The position numbers and the translations under genes are program-made. From Clostridium_AD sp050717535 (GTDB lineage: Bacteria > Bacillota > Clostridia > Clostridiales > Clostridiaceae): DNA of 64,000 nt. Positions 52,707-61,587 of the stretch are shown piece by piece; the first letter of the stretch is position 1; each line of letters starts with the position of its first letter. The notes beneath the pieces were generated by a model. That model saw only the letters and a list, made by a program, of their open reading frames with translations, was not told the origin of the DNA and did no database searches. The stretch spans positions 1 to 64,000 of the forward strand of contig NZ_JBOITM010000086.1 in assembly GCF_050717535.1 (NCBI RefSeq), in the 5' to 3' direction.

Positions 52707-54140
52707 ATGAAAGTATTATTTGTGGCTTCTGAAGCATATCCTTTTATAAAAACTGGAGGACTTGGGGACGTAGCATATGCTCTACCTAAGGCATTAAGGA
52801 AGATGGGCATTGATGCAAGAGTAATTATACCTAAATACAGTGCAATTCCATTATCTTTTAGAAATTGTATGGAAACTGTAGCTAATTTCACTGTGCCAGT
52901 TGGTTGGAGAAATCAATATTGTGGACTACAACATTTAACTTATGATGAGATACCTTATTATTTTATAGATAATAAATATTATTTTGAAAGACCTGAAATA
53001 TACGGATGCTATGATGATGGAGAAAGATATTCTTATTTTTCAAAAGCAATATTAGAATCTATAAAATATATGGGAGATTTTGTGCCAGATATAATTCATT
53101 GCAATGACTGGCATTGTGGAATTGTGCCAGCGCTACTTAAAGATAAATATAGTGATGACGAATTGTACAGTAAAATAAAGAGCATATTTACTATTCATAA
53201 TTTGAAATATCAAGGAGTATTCCCAAAAGAAATACTTGCAGAGTTATTAAATTTAAACGATGGGTATGATAGTGATGATGCATTGAAATTTTATGATGCT
53301 ATATCATTTATGAAAGGTGGAATTGTATTTGCAGATGCAGTAACTACTGTAAGTGAAACATATGCAAAAGAAATACAGACTCCATTTTATGGGGAAGGTC
53401 TAGATGGCTTATTACGTTCACAATCTAATAAACTATATGGCATAGTAAATGGTATAGATTATGACCTCTACGACCCGAAAGTGGACAAAAAAATATTTTA
53501 TAATTATGATTATGAAACTAGAAAACAAAAGACGAAAAATAAATTAAAGCTTCAATATGAACTATGTTTTTCTGTAAATGAAGATATACCAATGATAGGT
53601 ATTGTAACCAGACTAGTAAAACAAAAGGGCTTAGATATAATAGTTGAAAAACTTCAAGAATTACTTAGTCTTCCTGTTCAAATAGTGTTGCTAGGTAATG
53701 GTGATGAATATTATGAAGATATATTCCAATATTATGCATCTATTTACCCAAGTAGGATATCTACAAACATCATTTTTGATGAGGTTCTAGCTCAGAAAAT
53801 ATATGCTGCATCAGATATATTTTTGATGCCGTCCTTATTTGAACCTTGTGGTATTGGTCAACTTATAGCTTTAAAGTATGGAAGTGTTCCAATTGTTCGT
53901 GAAACTGGCGGATTAAAAGATACTATTATCCCATATAATAAATATACAGGTACTGGAAATGGTTTTTCATTTAAAAATTATAATAGTGATGAACTATTAG
54001 AGACCATAGTTGCAGCTTTAGATTTATACAAAGACAGTGATTCTTGGGATAAATTAGTTAAAAATGCTATGAATTCAAATAATAGTTGGGAAAATTCTGC
54101 TGAAAACTATATTGATTTGTATAGTAATTTGATAGATTAA
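52707..54140 (+). CDS. glgA: Glycogen synthase (ADP-glucose type)
   Basis: It extends alpha-1,4 glucan from ADP-glucose. The 477-residue GT5 enzyme has the N-terminal ADP-glucose motif KTGGLGDV, HCNDWHCG, VNGIDYDLYDP and the C-terminal PSLFEPCGIGQLIALKYGS with its active-site Glu. The ATG follows AGAGGAGGTTTAGT. It is 24 bases after glgD. Confidence 0.97.
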   Translation: MKVLFVASEAYPFIKTGGLGDVAYALPKALRKMGIDARVIIPKYSAIPLSFRNCMETVANFTVPVGWRNQYCGLQHLTYDEIPYYFIDNKYYFERPEIYGCYDDGERYSYFSKAILESIKYMGDFVPDIIHCNDWHCGIVPALLKDKYSDDELYSKIKSIFTIHNLKYQGVFPKEILAELLNLNDGYDSDDALKFYDAISFMKGGIVFADAVTTVSETYAKEIQTPFYGEGLDGLLRSQSNKLYGIVNGIDYDLYDPKVDKKIFYNYDYETRKQKTKNKLKLQYELCFSVNEDIPMIGIVTRLVKQKGLDIIVEKLQELLSLPVQIVLLGNGDEYYEDIFQYYASIYPSRISTNIIFDEVLAQKIYAASDIFLMPSLFEPCGIGQLIALKYGSVPIVRETGGLKDTIIPYNKYTGTGNGFSFKNYNSDELLETIVAALDLYKDSDSWDKLVKNAMNSNNSWENSAENYIDLYSNLID

Positions 54141-54209
54141 GTTTTATTTATAGTAATATACTAAGTTTTTATTCGTAGTAAATTTTAAAACTTCTAGGTG
54201 GTGAGTATT

Positions 54210-56645
54210 GTGGTAATAGATAAAGAAAACTTTAAGAGCGATTATATAGAGAAATTACAAAATATGTTTGCAGAAGATGCAGTAGACGCATCTAGGCTGC
54301 ATCAATATTTTGCTTTAGGAGCATTGATAAAAGATTATTGCTCTAAAGCCTGGATAAAAACTAATAAAGAGTATGGAGAAAATAAAAGAAAACAAGTATA
54401 TTATTTTTCTATGGAGTTCTTAGTTGGTAGGTTATTAAATAGTAATTTAGTTAATTTAGGTATAAAAGATATTTGTGTGGAAGCATTTGAAGATTTAGGA
54501 ATTAATTGGATTGATATAGAGGATATAGAAGTAGATGCTGGCCTTGGTAATGGTGGGCTTGGAAGACTTGCAGCTTGTTTTTTAGACTCTATGGCATCCA
54601 CAGAAATTCCTGGGCATGGATGCGGTATTAGGTATAAATATGGTTTATTTAAACAGAAAATAGAAAACGGATATCAAGTAGAAGTTCCTGACAATTGGTT
54701 AAAATATGGAAATGTTTGGGAGATTAGAAAAGAAAATAAGGCTGTAGAAGTAAGATTTTCTGGTAACGTTTATTTAAAGGAAGATAATGGTAAAACAAGT
54801 GTTGTTCATGAAAATTATCAATCTGTAAGAGCAGTTCCTTATGATACTCCAATAAAAGGCTATAAAAATAATACCGTAAATACATTAAGGCTTTGGAGTG
54901 CAGAAACTATGGAAGAGGATTTTGATTTTTCTTCTTTTAGTCAAGGTAATTATGCAAAAGCAGGAGAGGATAAATACTCAGTAGAGGCTATTTCTCAAAT
55001 ATTATATCCAGACGATAGCTATGAAAAAGGAAGACTTCTAAGGCTTAAGCAAGAGTACTTTTTTGTAAGTGCTGGAATGCAAAGTATTTTGAAAAGTTAC
55101 AAAAAAATGGACCTTTCAATTAAAGATTTTCATAAGCATATAGCAGTACAGATAAATGATACTCACCCTGCAGTAGCTGTGGCAGAACTCATGAGGCTGT
55201 TAATGGATGATGAAGGATTAAATTGGGATGATGCATTTACTATTACAACTGGTACGATGGCATACACTAACCATACAATTATGGCAGAAGCTCTAGAAAA
55301 ATGGCCTGTGGAAATGTTTAAAAAATTACTTCCACGTATTTATATGATTATAGAAGAAATAAACAGGCGTTTTTGTAATGAAATTTATCATAAGTACAAT
55401 GGGGATTGGAATAAAGTCAATAAAATGTCCATTATTCAAGATGGGTATATAAGGATGGCTTATTTGGCAATTGTAGGAAGTCATTCTGTTAATGGAGTAG
55501 CAAAATTGCATACAGAATTATTAAAGAATCAGGAACTTTCGGATTTCTATGAATTCTATCCAGAAAAATTTAATAATAAAACTAATGGTATAACTCATAG
55601 AAGGTGGCTCTTAAATTCTAATCCAGAGCTTGCTAGTCTTATAACAGAAACTATAGGAGACAGCTGGATAAAGTCTCCAAATGAGCTCCATAACTTAATG
55701 GATTTTGCAGGAGATAAGAATTTTCAAGAGAAAACTCAATCTATAAAAACAAATCACAAGATAGAATTTTCGAATTATATAATGTCAAACTATGGGACTG
55801 CAATTGATCCAAATTCTATATTTGATGTTCATGTAAAGAGAATGCATGCTTATAAAAGACAAGTTTTAAATATATTTAATATAATGAATTTATATAATCA
55901 ACTTAGGGAAAATCCTAATCTAGACATAGTGCCAAGAACTTTTATATTTGGTGCTAAGGCTTCCCCAAGTTATTATTTGGCAAAACAAACTATTAAACTT
56001 ATAAATACTTTAGCAGACAAGATAAATAATGACCCTATAGCTCGGGGCAAAATAAAAATAGTATTCCTTGAAAACTATGGAGTATCAATAGCTGAGAAAA
56101 TAATTCCCTGTGCTGATGTTAGTGAGCAAATATCCACAGCGTCTAAAGAAGCATCTGGTACTGGTAATATGAAATTAATGATGAATGGTGCTATAACAAT
56201 AGCCACTTTAGATGGTGCAAATGTAGAAATATTTGATGCAGTGGGAAAAGAAAATATCATATTATTTGGATTAACAGCTCAGCAGGTAATAGAATATTAT
56301 AAGAACAAAAGTTATAGAGCATCTGATTTATATAATAGCGATGCCAGATTAAATACTATTGTAAATCAATTGATAAATGGATTTTTAGATTCTAATAAAA
56401 TGGAATTTATGACTATTTATGATAGCCTTATTCCACACAATGATGAGTTTTTTGTACTTAAAGATTTTGATTCCTATGTAAGGGCTCAAAGTGAAATTGA
56501 TAGGTTGTTTAGGCAAAAATCTACTTGGCAACAGATGGCCATTGTGAATATTGCTAAATCAGGGATATTCTCCAGTGATAACACCATAAAGCAATATGCT
56601 AAGGAAATTTGGAAAGCGCCAGCAGTTAAAATTATAATGAAATAA
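54210..56645 (+). CDS. glgP: Glycogen/alpha-glucan phosphorylase
   Basis: It releases glucose 1-phosphate from glycogen with pyridoxal phosphate. The protein has about 811 residues from the GTG at 54210, chosen because TAGGTGGTGAG lies just before it; GTGs at 54198 and 54201 overlap that site. GT35 motifs include DAGLGNGGLGRLAACFLDS, NDTHPAVAV, TNGITHRRW and EASGTGNMKLMMNG, with PLP-binding Lys655. No branching enzyme (glgB) is in the operon, so it must be elsewhere. A strong terminator follows. Confidence 0.97.
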   Translation: MVIDKENFKSDYIEKLQNMFAEDAVDASRLHQYFALGALIKDYCSKAWIKTNKEYGENKRKQVYYFSMEFLVGRLLNSNLVNLGIKDICVEAFEDLGINWIDIEDIEVDAGLGNGGLGRLAACFLDSMASTEIPGHGCGIRYKYGLFKQKIENGYQVEVPDNWLKYGNVWEIRKENKAVEVRFSGNVYLKEDNGKTSVVHENYQSVRAVPYDTPIKGYKNNTVNTLRLWSAETMEEDFDFSSFSQGNYAKAGEDKYSVEAISQILYPDDSYEKGRLLRLKQEYFFVSAGMQSILKSYKKMDLSIKDFHKHIAVQINDTHPAVAVAELMRLLMDDEGLNWDDAFTITTGTMAYTNHTIMAEALEKWPVEMFKKLLPRIYMIIEEINRRFCNEIYHKYNGDWNKVNKMSIIQDGYIRMAYLAIVGSHSVNGVAKLHTELLKNQELSDFYEFYPEKFNNKTNGITHRRWLLNSNPELASLITETIGDSWIKSPNELHNLMDFAGDKNFQEKTQSIKTNHKIEFSNYIMSNYGTAIDPNSIFDVHVKRMHAYKRQVLNIFNIMNLYNQLRENPNLDIVPRTFIFGAKASPSYYLAKQTIKLINTLADKINNDPIARGKIKIVFLENYGVSIAEKIIPCADVSEQISTASKEASGTGNMKLMMNGAITIATLDGANVEIFDAVGKENIILFGLTAQQVIEYYKNKSYRASDLYNSDARLNTIVNQLINGFLDSNKMEFMTIYDSLIPHNDEFFVLKDFDSYVRAQSEIDRLFRQKSTWQQMAIVNIAKSGIFSSDNTIKQYAKEIWKAPAVKIIMK

Positions 56646-56659
56646 TATAAGTAAGTAGC

Positions 56660-56703
56660 AAGACAGTATGTTAGCCTTACAATAGGCAGTAACATACTGT
56701 CTT
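56660..56703 (+). terminator. Terminator of the glycogen operon
   Basis: AAGACAGTATGTTA pairs perfectly with TAACATACTGTCTT, 15 bases past the glgP stop, and is followed by ATTATTT. Confidence 0.85.
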
Positions 56704-56747
56704 ATTATTTATATTTTCAAGAAACATAGATCAAAACAATAAAAAAA

Positions 56748-56776
56748 TGTTGAATTAATAAAAAGAATGTTATAAT
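56748..56776 (+). promoter_or_regulatory. Candidate promoter for the xpt leader
   Basis: TGTTGA and a perfect TATAAT are 17 bases apart, about 55 bases before the purine aptamer. Confidence 0.45.
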
Positions 56777-56831
56777 ATTATTATAGATAAAATAAAAAAA
56801 CGATTTTAAAAAAATAAAACTTAATATTTAT

Positions 56832-56906
56832 AAACTCATATATGCTTAGAAATATGGACTAAGCGTTTCTACAAGGTAACCGTAAAATACTTGACTATGG
56901 GTGTTT
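56832..56906 (+). ncRNA. Purine riboswitch, guanine type
   Basis: Conserved aptamer parts occur in order: ACTCATATA, ATATGG, GTTTCTAC, AACCGTAAA and TTGACTATGGGTG. The discriminating base, the C in GACTATG (position 74 in the xpt RNA), predicts guanine or hypoxanthine rather than adenine, which would have GATTATG. It fits control of xpt downstream. The terminator lies unusually far away (57085), with a repeat-containing spacer between. Confidence 0.9.
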
Positions 56907-56954
56907 GAATAAAAATAGCAGGATAATTCTAAAAATGATTATTATTGTTCTTGC

Positions 56955-57050
56955 CTATATTTCAAGGTTTAAAGAGCTTTTCTTTAAGATTAAAAAGTAT
57001 TTCTTTAAGATTAGAAAACTTTTCTTTAAGAATAAAGAATTTACTTTTTA
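56955..57050 (+). repeat. Direct repeats in the riboswitch spacer
   Basis: TTTCTTTAAGATTA or close variants occur three times (about 56980, 57000 and 57021, each about 21 bases apart), in the 180 bases between the purine aptamer and its terminator. The open frame here (from TTG 56905) is Lys/Phe/Ile-rich, overlaps the terminator and is not likely to be a gene. Confidence 0.55.
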
Positions 57051-57084
57051 TACTTGTGTATTTGGGTTTGATATTTTTATTATG

Positions 57085-57119
57085 AACTCCCTAGTTAACT
57101 ATAACTGGGGAGTTTTTTT
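57085..57119 (+). terminator. Terminator before xpt (riboswitch output)
   Basis: AACTCCC and GGGAGTT, with TAGTT/AACT pairing inside, are followed by TTTTTTT, 50 bases before the xpt ATG. It is the likely off-switch of the purine riboswitch. Confidence 0.8.
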
Positions 57120-57169
57120 GAATATTATTCTATGTTATATTTAAAATTTAATTAGCAAAGGAGAAAATT

Positions 57170-57745
57170 ATGGAAACATTAAAGAGTAAAATATTAGCTG
57201 AGGGAACAGTAATAGGTAGTGAAATTTTAAAGGTTGATAGCTTTTTGAATCATCAAATTGATATAAATCTCTTCAATGAAATAGGACAAGAGTTTAAAAA
57301 AAGATTTGAAAACAATGAGATTACAAAGATACTAACAGTTGAAGCATCTGGAATAGGAATAGCATGCATTGTAGCACAATACTTTGGAAACATTCCTGTG
57401 GTTTTTGCAAAAAAACATGAAGCCACCAATTTGGATAGTGATACATATGAAGCTGATGTATTCTCTTTTACAAAAAATAAAACATATAAAATAAGAACTA
57501 GTAAAAAATACATAAATCCAGAAGATAAAATTCTAATAATTGATGACTTTTTAGCCAATGGAAATGCAGTACTTGGACTTGTGGAAATTGCAGGCCAAGC
57601 TAGAGCATCATTGGTTGGAGTGGGAATTGTAATTGAAAAAGCATTTCAAAATGGTAGAAGTCGTATAGAAGAAAAGGGTATTAGAGTAGAATCCTTAGCC
57701 ATAGTAAAATCTATAAAAGATAACACCATAGTTTTTCAGGAATAA
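57170..57745 (+). CDS. xpt: Xanthine phosphoribosyltransferase
   Basis: It salvages xanthine to XMP using PRPP. The 191-residue protein has the family length. It has the PRPP-binding motif ILIIDDFLANGNA, the N-terminal VDSFLNHQID and the TVEASGIGIA loop found in Xpt. The ATG follows AAAGGAGAAAA. Purine riboswitch control is as in B. subtilis xpt-pbuX, but no pbuX transporter gene follows. A tandem repeat starts at the base after its stop codon. Confidence 0.96.
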   Translation: METLKSKILAEGTVIGSEILKVDSFLNHQIDINLFNEIGQEFKKRFENNEITKILTVEASGIGIACIVAQYFGNIPVVFAKKHEATNLDSDTYEADVFSFTKNKTYKIRTSKKYINPEDKILIIDDFLANGNAVLGLVEIAGQARASLVGVGIVIEKAFQNGRSRIEEKGIRVESLAIVKSIKDNTIVFQE

Positions 57746-57810
57746 GTTTTATGAATAAATTTTATGAATAAATTTTATGAATAAGTTTTATGAATAAGAT
57801 TTATTAATAA
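57746..57810 (+). repeat. Five tandem copies of a 13-base unit
   Basis: RTTTTATGAATAA is repeated four times almost exactly and a fifth time with changes (GATTTATTAATAA), starting at the base after the xpt stop. Confidence 0.8.
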
Positions 57811-57838
57811 GATCAATGAGCTGCTCGAGCTGCGAGTT

Positions 57839-57902
57839 GGGGACGGTTAACAACTAATGTGCTTTTAAATGTAAATGATTTAAAAAGTTGTTAAGTGTCC
57901 CT
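57839..57902. repeat. REP cluster 6, inverted pair
   Basis: GGGGACGGTTAACAACTAAT (57839-57858) faces AAGTTGTTAAGTGTCCC (57886-57902), about 27 bases apart, so the pair can fold as one long hairpin. The left copy and its extension match 30709 closely. Confidence 0.85.
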
Positions 57903-57953
57903 GGCTATTTTGCGGCTATTTTTAAATTATTTTGCGAAGAATTACAAACAACT

Positions 57954-57982
57954 TTGTATTTTATGTTTTTTTTGTGTATAAT
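57954..57982 (+). promoter_or_regulatory. Promoter for the S1-domain protein gene
   Basis: TTGTAT and TATAAT are 17 bases apart. The resulting leader of about 200 bases contains two direct copies of GATTTTATAGATATTCTAT (58037-58076). Confidence 0.55.
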
Positions 57983-58187
57983 GAGTAGTGTGATATTTAA
58001 ATAGTAGGAATGATAATAAAATCAAATAGCGAAATTGATTTTATAGATATTCTATGATTTTATAGATATTCTATGAAATCGTAAAAATAAGCAGGATTTG
58101 GATGAATATATAGAATAGAAATATTAACCTATATAACTAATTCGAGGATAGTTTTAATAAAATAATGGAATAGAAGGAGTGTATTGT

Positions 58188-59255
58188 ATGACAACGGATA
58201 ATAAAGAAGTTATAATGAATGATGCAGTGGATAATGTTGAGGAAGTTGAAGTTAAAGATGCAGTGGACAATGTAGAGGAAGTTGCAGTTAAAGATGCAGT
58301 AGATAACGTAGAGGAAATTACTATGAAAGAGGCAATGGAAAATATTGACGAATCTGTAGTAAATATTGATGTTGAAGATGGCGTTGATATTTGGGATAAA
58401 TTACAAGAAATTTTAGATCATAATAAAGCTTTTGAAATTACAATTAATGAAATAGTAAAAGGTGGAGCTACAGCTGATGTTGAAGGAATTAGAGCATTTA
58501 TTCCTGCTTCACAAATGTCAACTTCTTATATAGAAAATTTACAGGATTTCAAAGGAAAAACAATGGAAGTTAAAATAATTGAGTTAGAAAAAGAAAACAA
58601 AAAATTAGTTTTATCTAGAAAAATCATAGAAAAAGCAGAAAACGAAGCTAAAGGTAATTTAGTATGGGATCAGCTTAAAAAAGGCGAACTTAGAAAAGGT
58701 GTTGTAACAAGACTTGCTAAATTCGGTGCTTTTGTAGATTTAGGTGGCGTTGATGGTCTTATTCATATTTCAGAATTATCATGGAAAAGAGTTCAAGAAC
58801 CATCAGAGGTAGTGTCTGTTGGACAGGAATTAGAAGTTCATGTTTTAGATTTTGATAGAGAAAAAGGAAGAATATCACTAGGACTTAAAGAAGCAGCAGG
58901 AAACCCATGGAATAATATATCAAGTACATATCACATAAATGATATAGTAGAGGGAACTGTAGTAAGAATAATGGACTTTGGTGCTTTTGTACAACTTCCA
59001 TCAGGTATAGATGGACTTGTTCATCTTTCAGAAATATCAGAAGATCGTATAGAAAAAGTTTCTGATGTATTAAAAGTTGGAGACGTTGTAAAAGTTAAAA
59101 TCGGAGATATAAATGAAAAAGATAGAAGAATAAGCCTAAGTATTAAAGAAGCATTAGATAAAAGCTATGGTGACCTTTCAGAATATAATAACGATGGACA
59201 GGGCTTAACACTAGGCGATTTATTTAAAAACAAATTCAAAGATTTCAAATATTAA
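58188..59255 (+). CDS. S1 RNA-binding domain protein (ribosomal protein S1-like)
   Basis: From the ATG at 58188, behind AAGGAGTGTATT, the 355-residue protein starts with three acidic 12-residue repeats, DAVDNVEEVxVK, and a degenerate fourth. Three S1 domains follow (about residues 72-140, 155-225 and 240-312), the second and third with the typical KFGAFVDLGGVDGLIHISE and DFGAFVQLPSGIDGLVHLSE. Firmicute S1 homologues have a similar size and bind mRNA, but their role on the ribosome is less clear than in E. coli. It stands alone with its own promoter and terminator. Confidence 0.92.
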   Translation: MTTDNKEVIMNDAVDNVEEVEVKDAVDNVEEVAVKDAVDNVEEITMKEAMENIDESVVNIDVEDGVDIWDKLQEILDHNKAFEITINEIVKGGATADVEGIRAFIPASQMSTSYIENLQDFKGKTMEVKIIELEKENKKLVLSRKIIEKAENEAKGNLVWDQLKKGELRKGVVTRLAKFGAFVDLGGVDGLIHISELSWKRVQEPSEVVSVGQELEVHVLDFDREKGRISLGLKEAAGNPWNNISSTYHINDIVEGTVVRIMDFGAFVQLPSGIDGLVHLSEISEDRIEKVSDVLKVGDVVKVKIGDINEKDRRISLSIKEALDKSYGDLSEYNNDGQGLTLGDLFKNKFKDFKY

Positions 59256-59266
59256 TATAAAAAGTT

Positions 59267-59318
59267 AAAAGCTATAGGAGACATAAATTTTGTCTTCTAT
59301 AGCTTTTGTTTTTTTTTG
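59267..59318 (+). terminator. Terminator after the S1-like gene
   Basis: AAAAGCTATAG pairs perfectly with CTATAGCTTTT and is followed by a T run. Confidence 0.9.
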
Positions 59319-59463
59319 ATAAATATTTATAATAATTATTTATATAATTGGTAAAACTGTATAGGAAGATACTTTAAGTAATAAGTTATTTGATTTTACA
59401 TAGGTATCTATAATAATAAATACAGCTTTATGTGTTAAATAAATAGTGAAAGGTAGTGTTAAT

Positions 59464-59724
59464 ATGAATAAAGGAGAAAGCTCAGCTCATATGATTAGTA
59501 GGGTAGTTAAGGACAACAGCGGAGAAATAACAGCCTATGAATTTGAAAATGGAGATATAGTTTCAAAACAACAAGCAGTGATTTTAGCTAAACAAGGAAA
59601 TATAGGTGGAGTATCTATCTCAACTTCAAAAAAAGGTGAAGAATTCTTAAAAAGTCTACCTGATGGAGATAAATCCAATAATTTAGATAGTTTGCCAATT
59701 CTAGACGATAACGAAATCTATTAG
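59464..59724 (+). CDS. DUF3892 domain protein
   Basis: The 86-residue protein matches the DUF3892 pattern: ISRVVKDNSGEITAYEFENGDIVSK, a short middle helix, GGVSISTSKKGEEFLKSLPDG and the closing NNLDSLP. The function of the family is unknown. ATG 59464 is used with AAAGG about nine bases upstream; an in-frame GTG or TTG farther upstream is less likely. It is a single gene with its own terminator. Confidence 0.85.
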   Translation: MNKGESSAHMISRVVKDNSGEITAYEFENGDIVSKQQAVILAKQGNIGGVSISTSKKGEEFLKSLPDGDKSNNLDSLPILDDNEIY

Positions 59725-59740
59725 AAATCAGCGCATTACA

Positions 59741-59767
59741 AAACAGGGACAATTGTCTCTGTTTTTT
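59741..59767 (+). terminator. Terminator after the DUF3892 gene
   Basis: AAACAGGGAC pairs, with one G-T pair, with GTCTCTGTTT across AATT and continues in T residues. Confidence 0.85.
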
Positions 59768-59864
59768 TATATTAACCATTAAATTTTCCGCAAAAATAAT
59801 GGGAAGCGGCCTTAAAATGTGTTAAAATTGTTTAATAGACGAAGATCAACAGGGGGAGTAACAA

Positions 59865-60938
59865 ATGGAACTTCTAGAAGAGACATTGAAGTGTATCGGT
59901 CCACTAAATAAAGAAGCCATGAAAAAAGCATGGGAAAGAATTGATAGTTTAACAAAACCTATAGGAAGTCTTGGCGAAATAGAAAATATTATAGCAAAGA
60001 TTGTAGGGATTACTGGTGAGGTACATAACAAAATCAATAAAAAAAATGTGGTTATAATGTGTAGCGATAATGGAGTGGTGGAAGAGGGTGTTTCTAATTG
60101 CCCTAAAAGTGTAACTGCTACAGTTACGAATAATTTCACTAAAAAGATTACAGGAGTATATGTACTATCAAAATTTGCTGGAAGTGACATTACAGTTGTA
60201 GATGTGGGAGTCGATGCGGAGTTTAATAATCCTAAAATCATAGATAGAAAAATTGCTTACGGTACTATGAATATGATGAAAGGCCCTGCAATGACTAGGG
60301 AGCAAACGATTAAAGCTATAGAAGTTGGCATAGAAACAATTGATGATCTAGTGAGCAGCGGGTATGATTTATTTGGTACAGGAGAAATGGGTGTTGGGAA
60401 TACTGCTACAAGTGCAGCTATTTTAAGTGTCTTTTCAGACCTAGATGTAGATGTGTCAGTAGGTAAAGGCTCGGGAATAACAGAGGATCAATTTATTAAT
60501 AAAAAGCGAGTAATCAAAAGGGCAATTGAAATAAATAAACCGGATAAAGATGACGTTATTGATGTGCTATCAAAAGTTGGAGGATTCGATATTGCCGGAT
60601 TGTGTGGTTGTTTTCTAGCAGCAGCAAAAAATAAAGTGCCAATTGTTATTGATGGGTTTATAGCCTCGGCGGCTGCACTTTGTGCTTATAAATTGAACCC
60701 TTTAGTTAAGGGATATATATTTGCCTCTCACTTATCTGCGGAACCGGGAGCTGCTTTTATAATGAAAGAAATAGGACTTGCACCTATGCTGAATTTGAAT
60801 ATGAGACTAGGGGAAGGATCAGGTTGCCCGCTTGCTTTTAATATAATTGAGGCAGCACTTTTTACAATGGATAATATGGGAACTTTTGAAGAGGCAACCC
60901 TTGATAGGAAAAAATATGTAGATATAAGGGAAAATTAA
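59865..60938 (+). CDS. cobT: Nicotinate-nucleotide-dimethylbenzimidazole phosphoribosyltransferase
   Basis: It makes alpha-ribazole phosphate for the lower ligand of cobalamin. The 357-residue protein has KPIGSLGEIE, SDNGVVEEGVSNCPK, FGTGEMGVGNTATSAA and the C-terminal LGEGSGCPLAF region with the catalytic Glu in its usual place. The ATG follows AGGGGGAG. It is the first gene of cobT-cobC-cobS-cobD-cbiA, and its stop shares one base with the cobC ATG. No B12 riboswitch was seen in front of it. Confidence 0.97.
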   Translation: MELLEETLKCIGPLNKEAMKKAWERIDSLTKPIGSLGEIENIIAKIVGITGEVHNKINKKNVVIMCSDNGVVEEGVSNCPKSVTATVTNNFTKKITGVYVLSKFAGSDITVVDVGVDAEFNNPKIIDRKIAYGTMNMMKGPAMTREQTIKAIEVGIETIDDLVSSGYDLFGTGEMGVGNTATSAAILSVFSDLDVDVSVGKGSGITEDQFINKKRVIKRAIEINKPDKDDVIDVLSKVGGFDIAGLCGCFLAAAKNKVPIVIDGFIASAAALCAYKLNPLVKGYIFASHLSAEPGAAFIMKEIGLAPMLNLNMRLGEGSGCPLAFNIIEAALFTMDNMGTFEEATLDRKKYVDIREN

Positions 60939-61531
60939 TGAATATTTATTTATTGAGGCATGGTCAGACTGAAGAAAATAGAAAAGGTTCTTATTATGGA
61001 AATTTGGATATAAGTTTAAATTCAATTGGAATAAGCCAGGGAAATAGTGCTAGGGGTTTCTTTAATGATATAAAATTAGATAGGGTATATGTTAGCGATA
61101 AAAAAAGAACCACAGAAATGGCAAAATTAGTTTTAGAACAATCAGAAATTGAAATTATACAGGATAATAGAATAAATGAAACTAATTTTGGCGATTTTGA
61201 AGGGAAGACCTACCAGGAAATTAAGAGGCTCTATCCAGAGGAATGTATTTGTTGGCAAAATAACTGGAAAGAATTTGTTCCGCCCAGTGGCGAAAGTTAT
61301 ATTGTGTTATGTGAGAGAGTTAAGCACTTTATGGAAGAAATTAAAAAGTTAGATTATGATAATATTTTATTATGCACTCATTCAGGAGTCATAAGAGCTA
61401 TATATTGTTATGTTATGAATGAGAATATAGATCTGTTTTGGAAGTTTGGTTGTAAAAATGGTGATATTAGCATTATAAAATATGAATTTGGTAATTTATA
61501 TATTGATGCCATTATTCATAATGCAAAATAA
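60938..61531 (+). CDS. cobC: Alpha-ribazole phosphatase (histidine phosphatase family)
   Basis: It removes the phosphate from alpha-ribazole phosphate or adenosylcobalamin phosphate. The 197-residue protein has the RHG motif LLRHGQTEEN with His8 and the second His in CTHSGVIRA. Its place between cobT and cobS supports the cobC role over other histidine phosphatases. Its ATG overlaps the cobT stop (TAATG). Confidence 0.92.
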   Translation: MNIYLLRHGQTEENRKGSYYGNLDISLNSIGISQGNSARGFFNDIKLDRVYVSDKKRTTEMAKLVLEQSEIEIIQDNRINETNFGDFEGKTYQEIKRLYPEECICWQNNWKEFVPPSGESYIVLCERVKHFMEEIKKLDYDNILLCTHSGVIRAIYCYVMNENIDLFWKFGCKNGDISIIKYEFGNLYIDAIIHNAK

Positions 61532-61587
61532 ATAACGAATAAGGATAACACATAATACATAATTCATATTTAGGAAAGAGGTGAGGT

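Noticed and set aside
56905..57144. Open frame of 79 codons between purine aptamer and xpt
   Set aside because: It starts inside the riboswitch at a TTG without a ribosome binding site, is built from the direct repeats and runs through the terminator.
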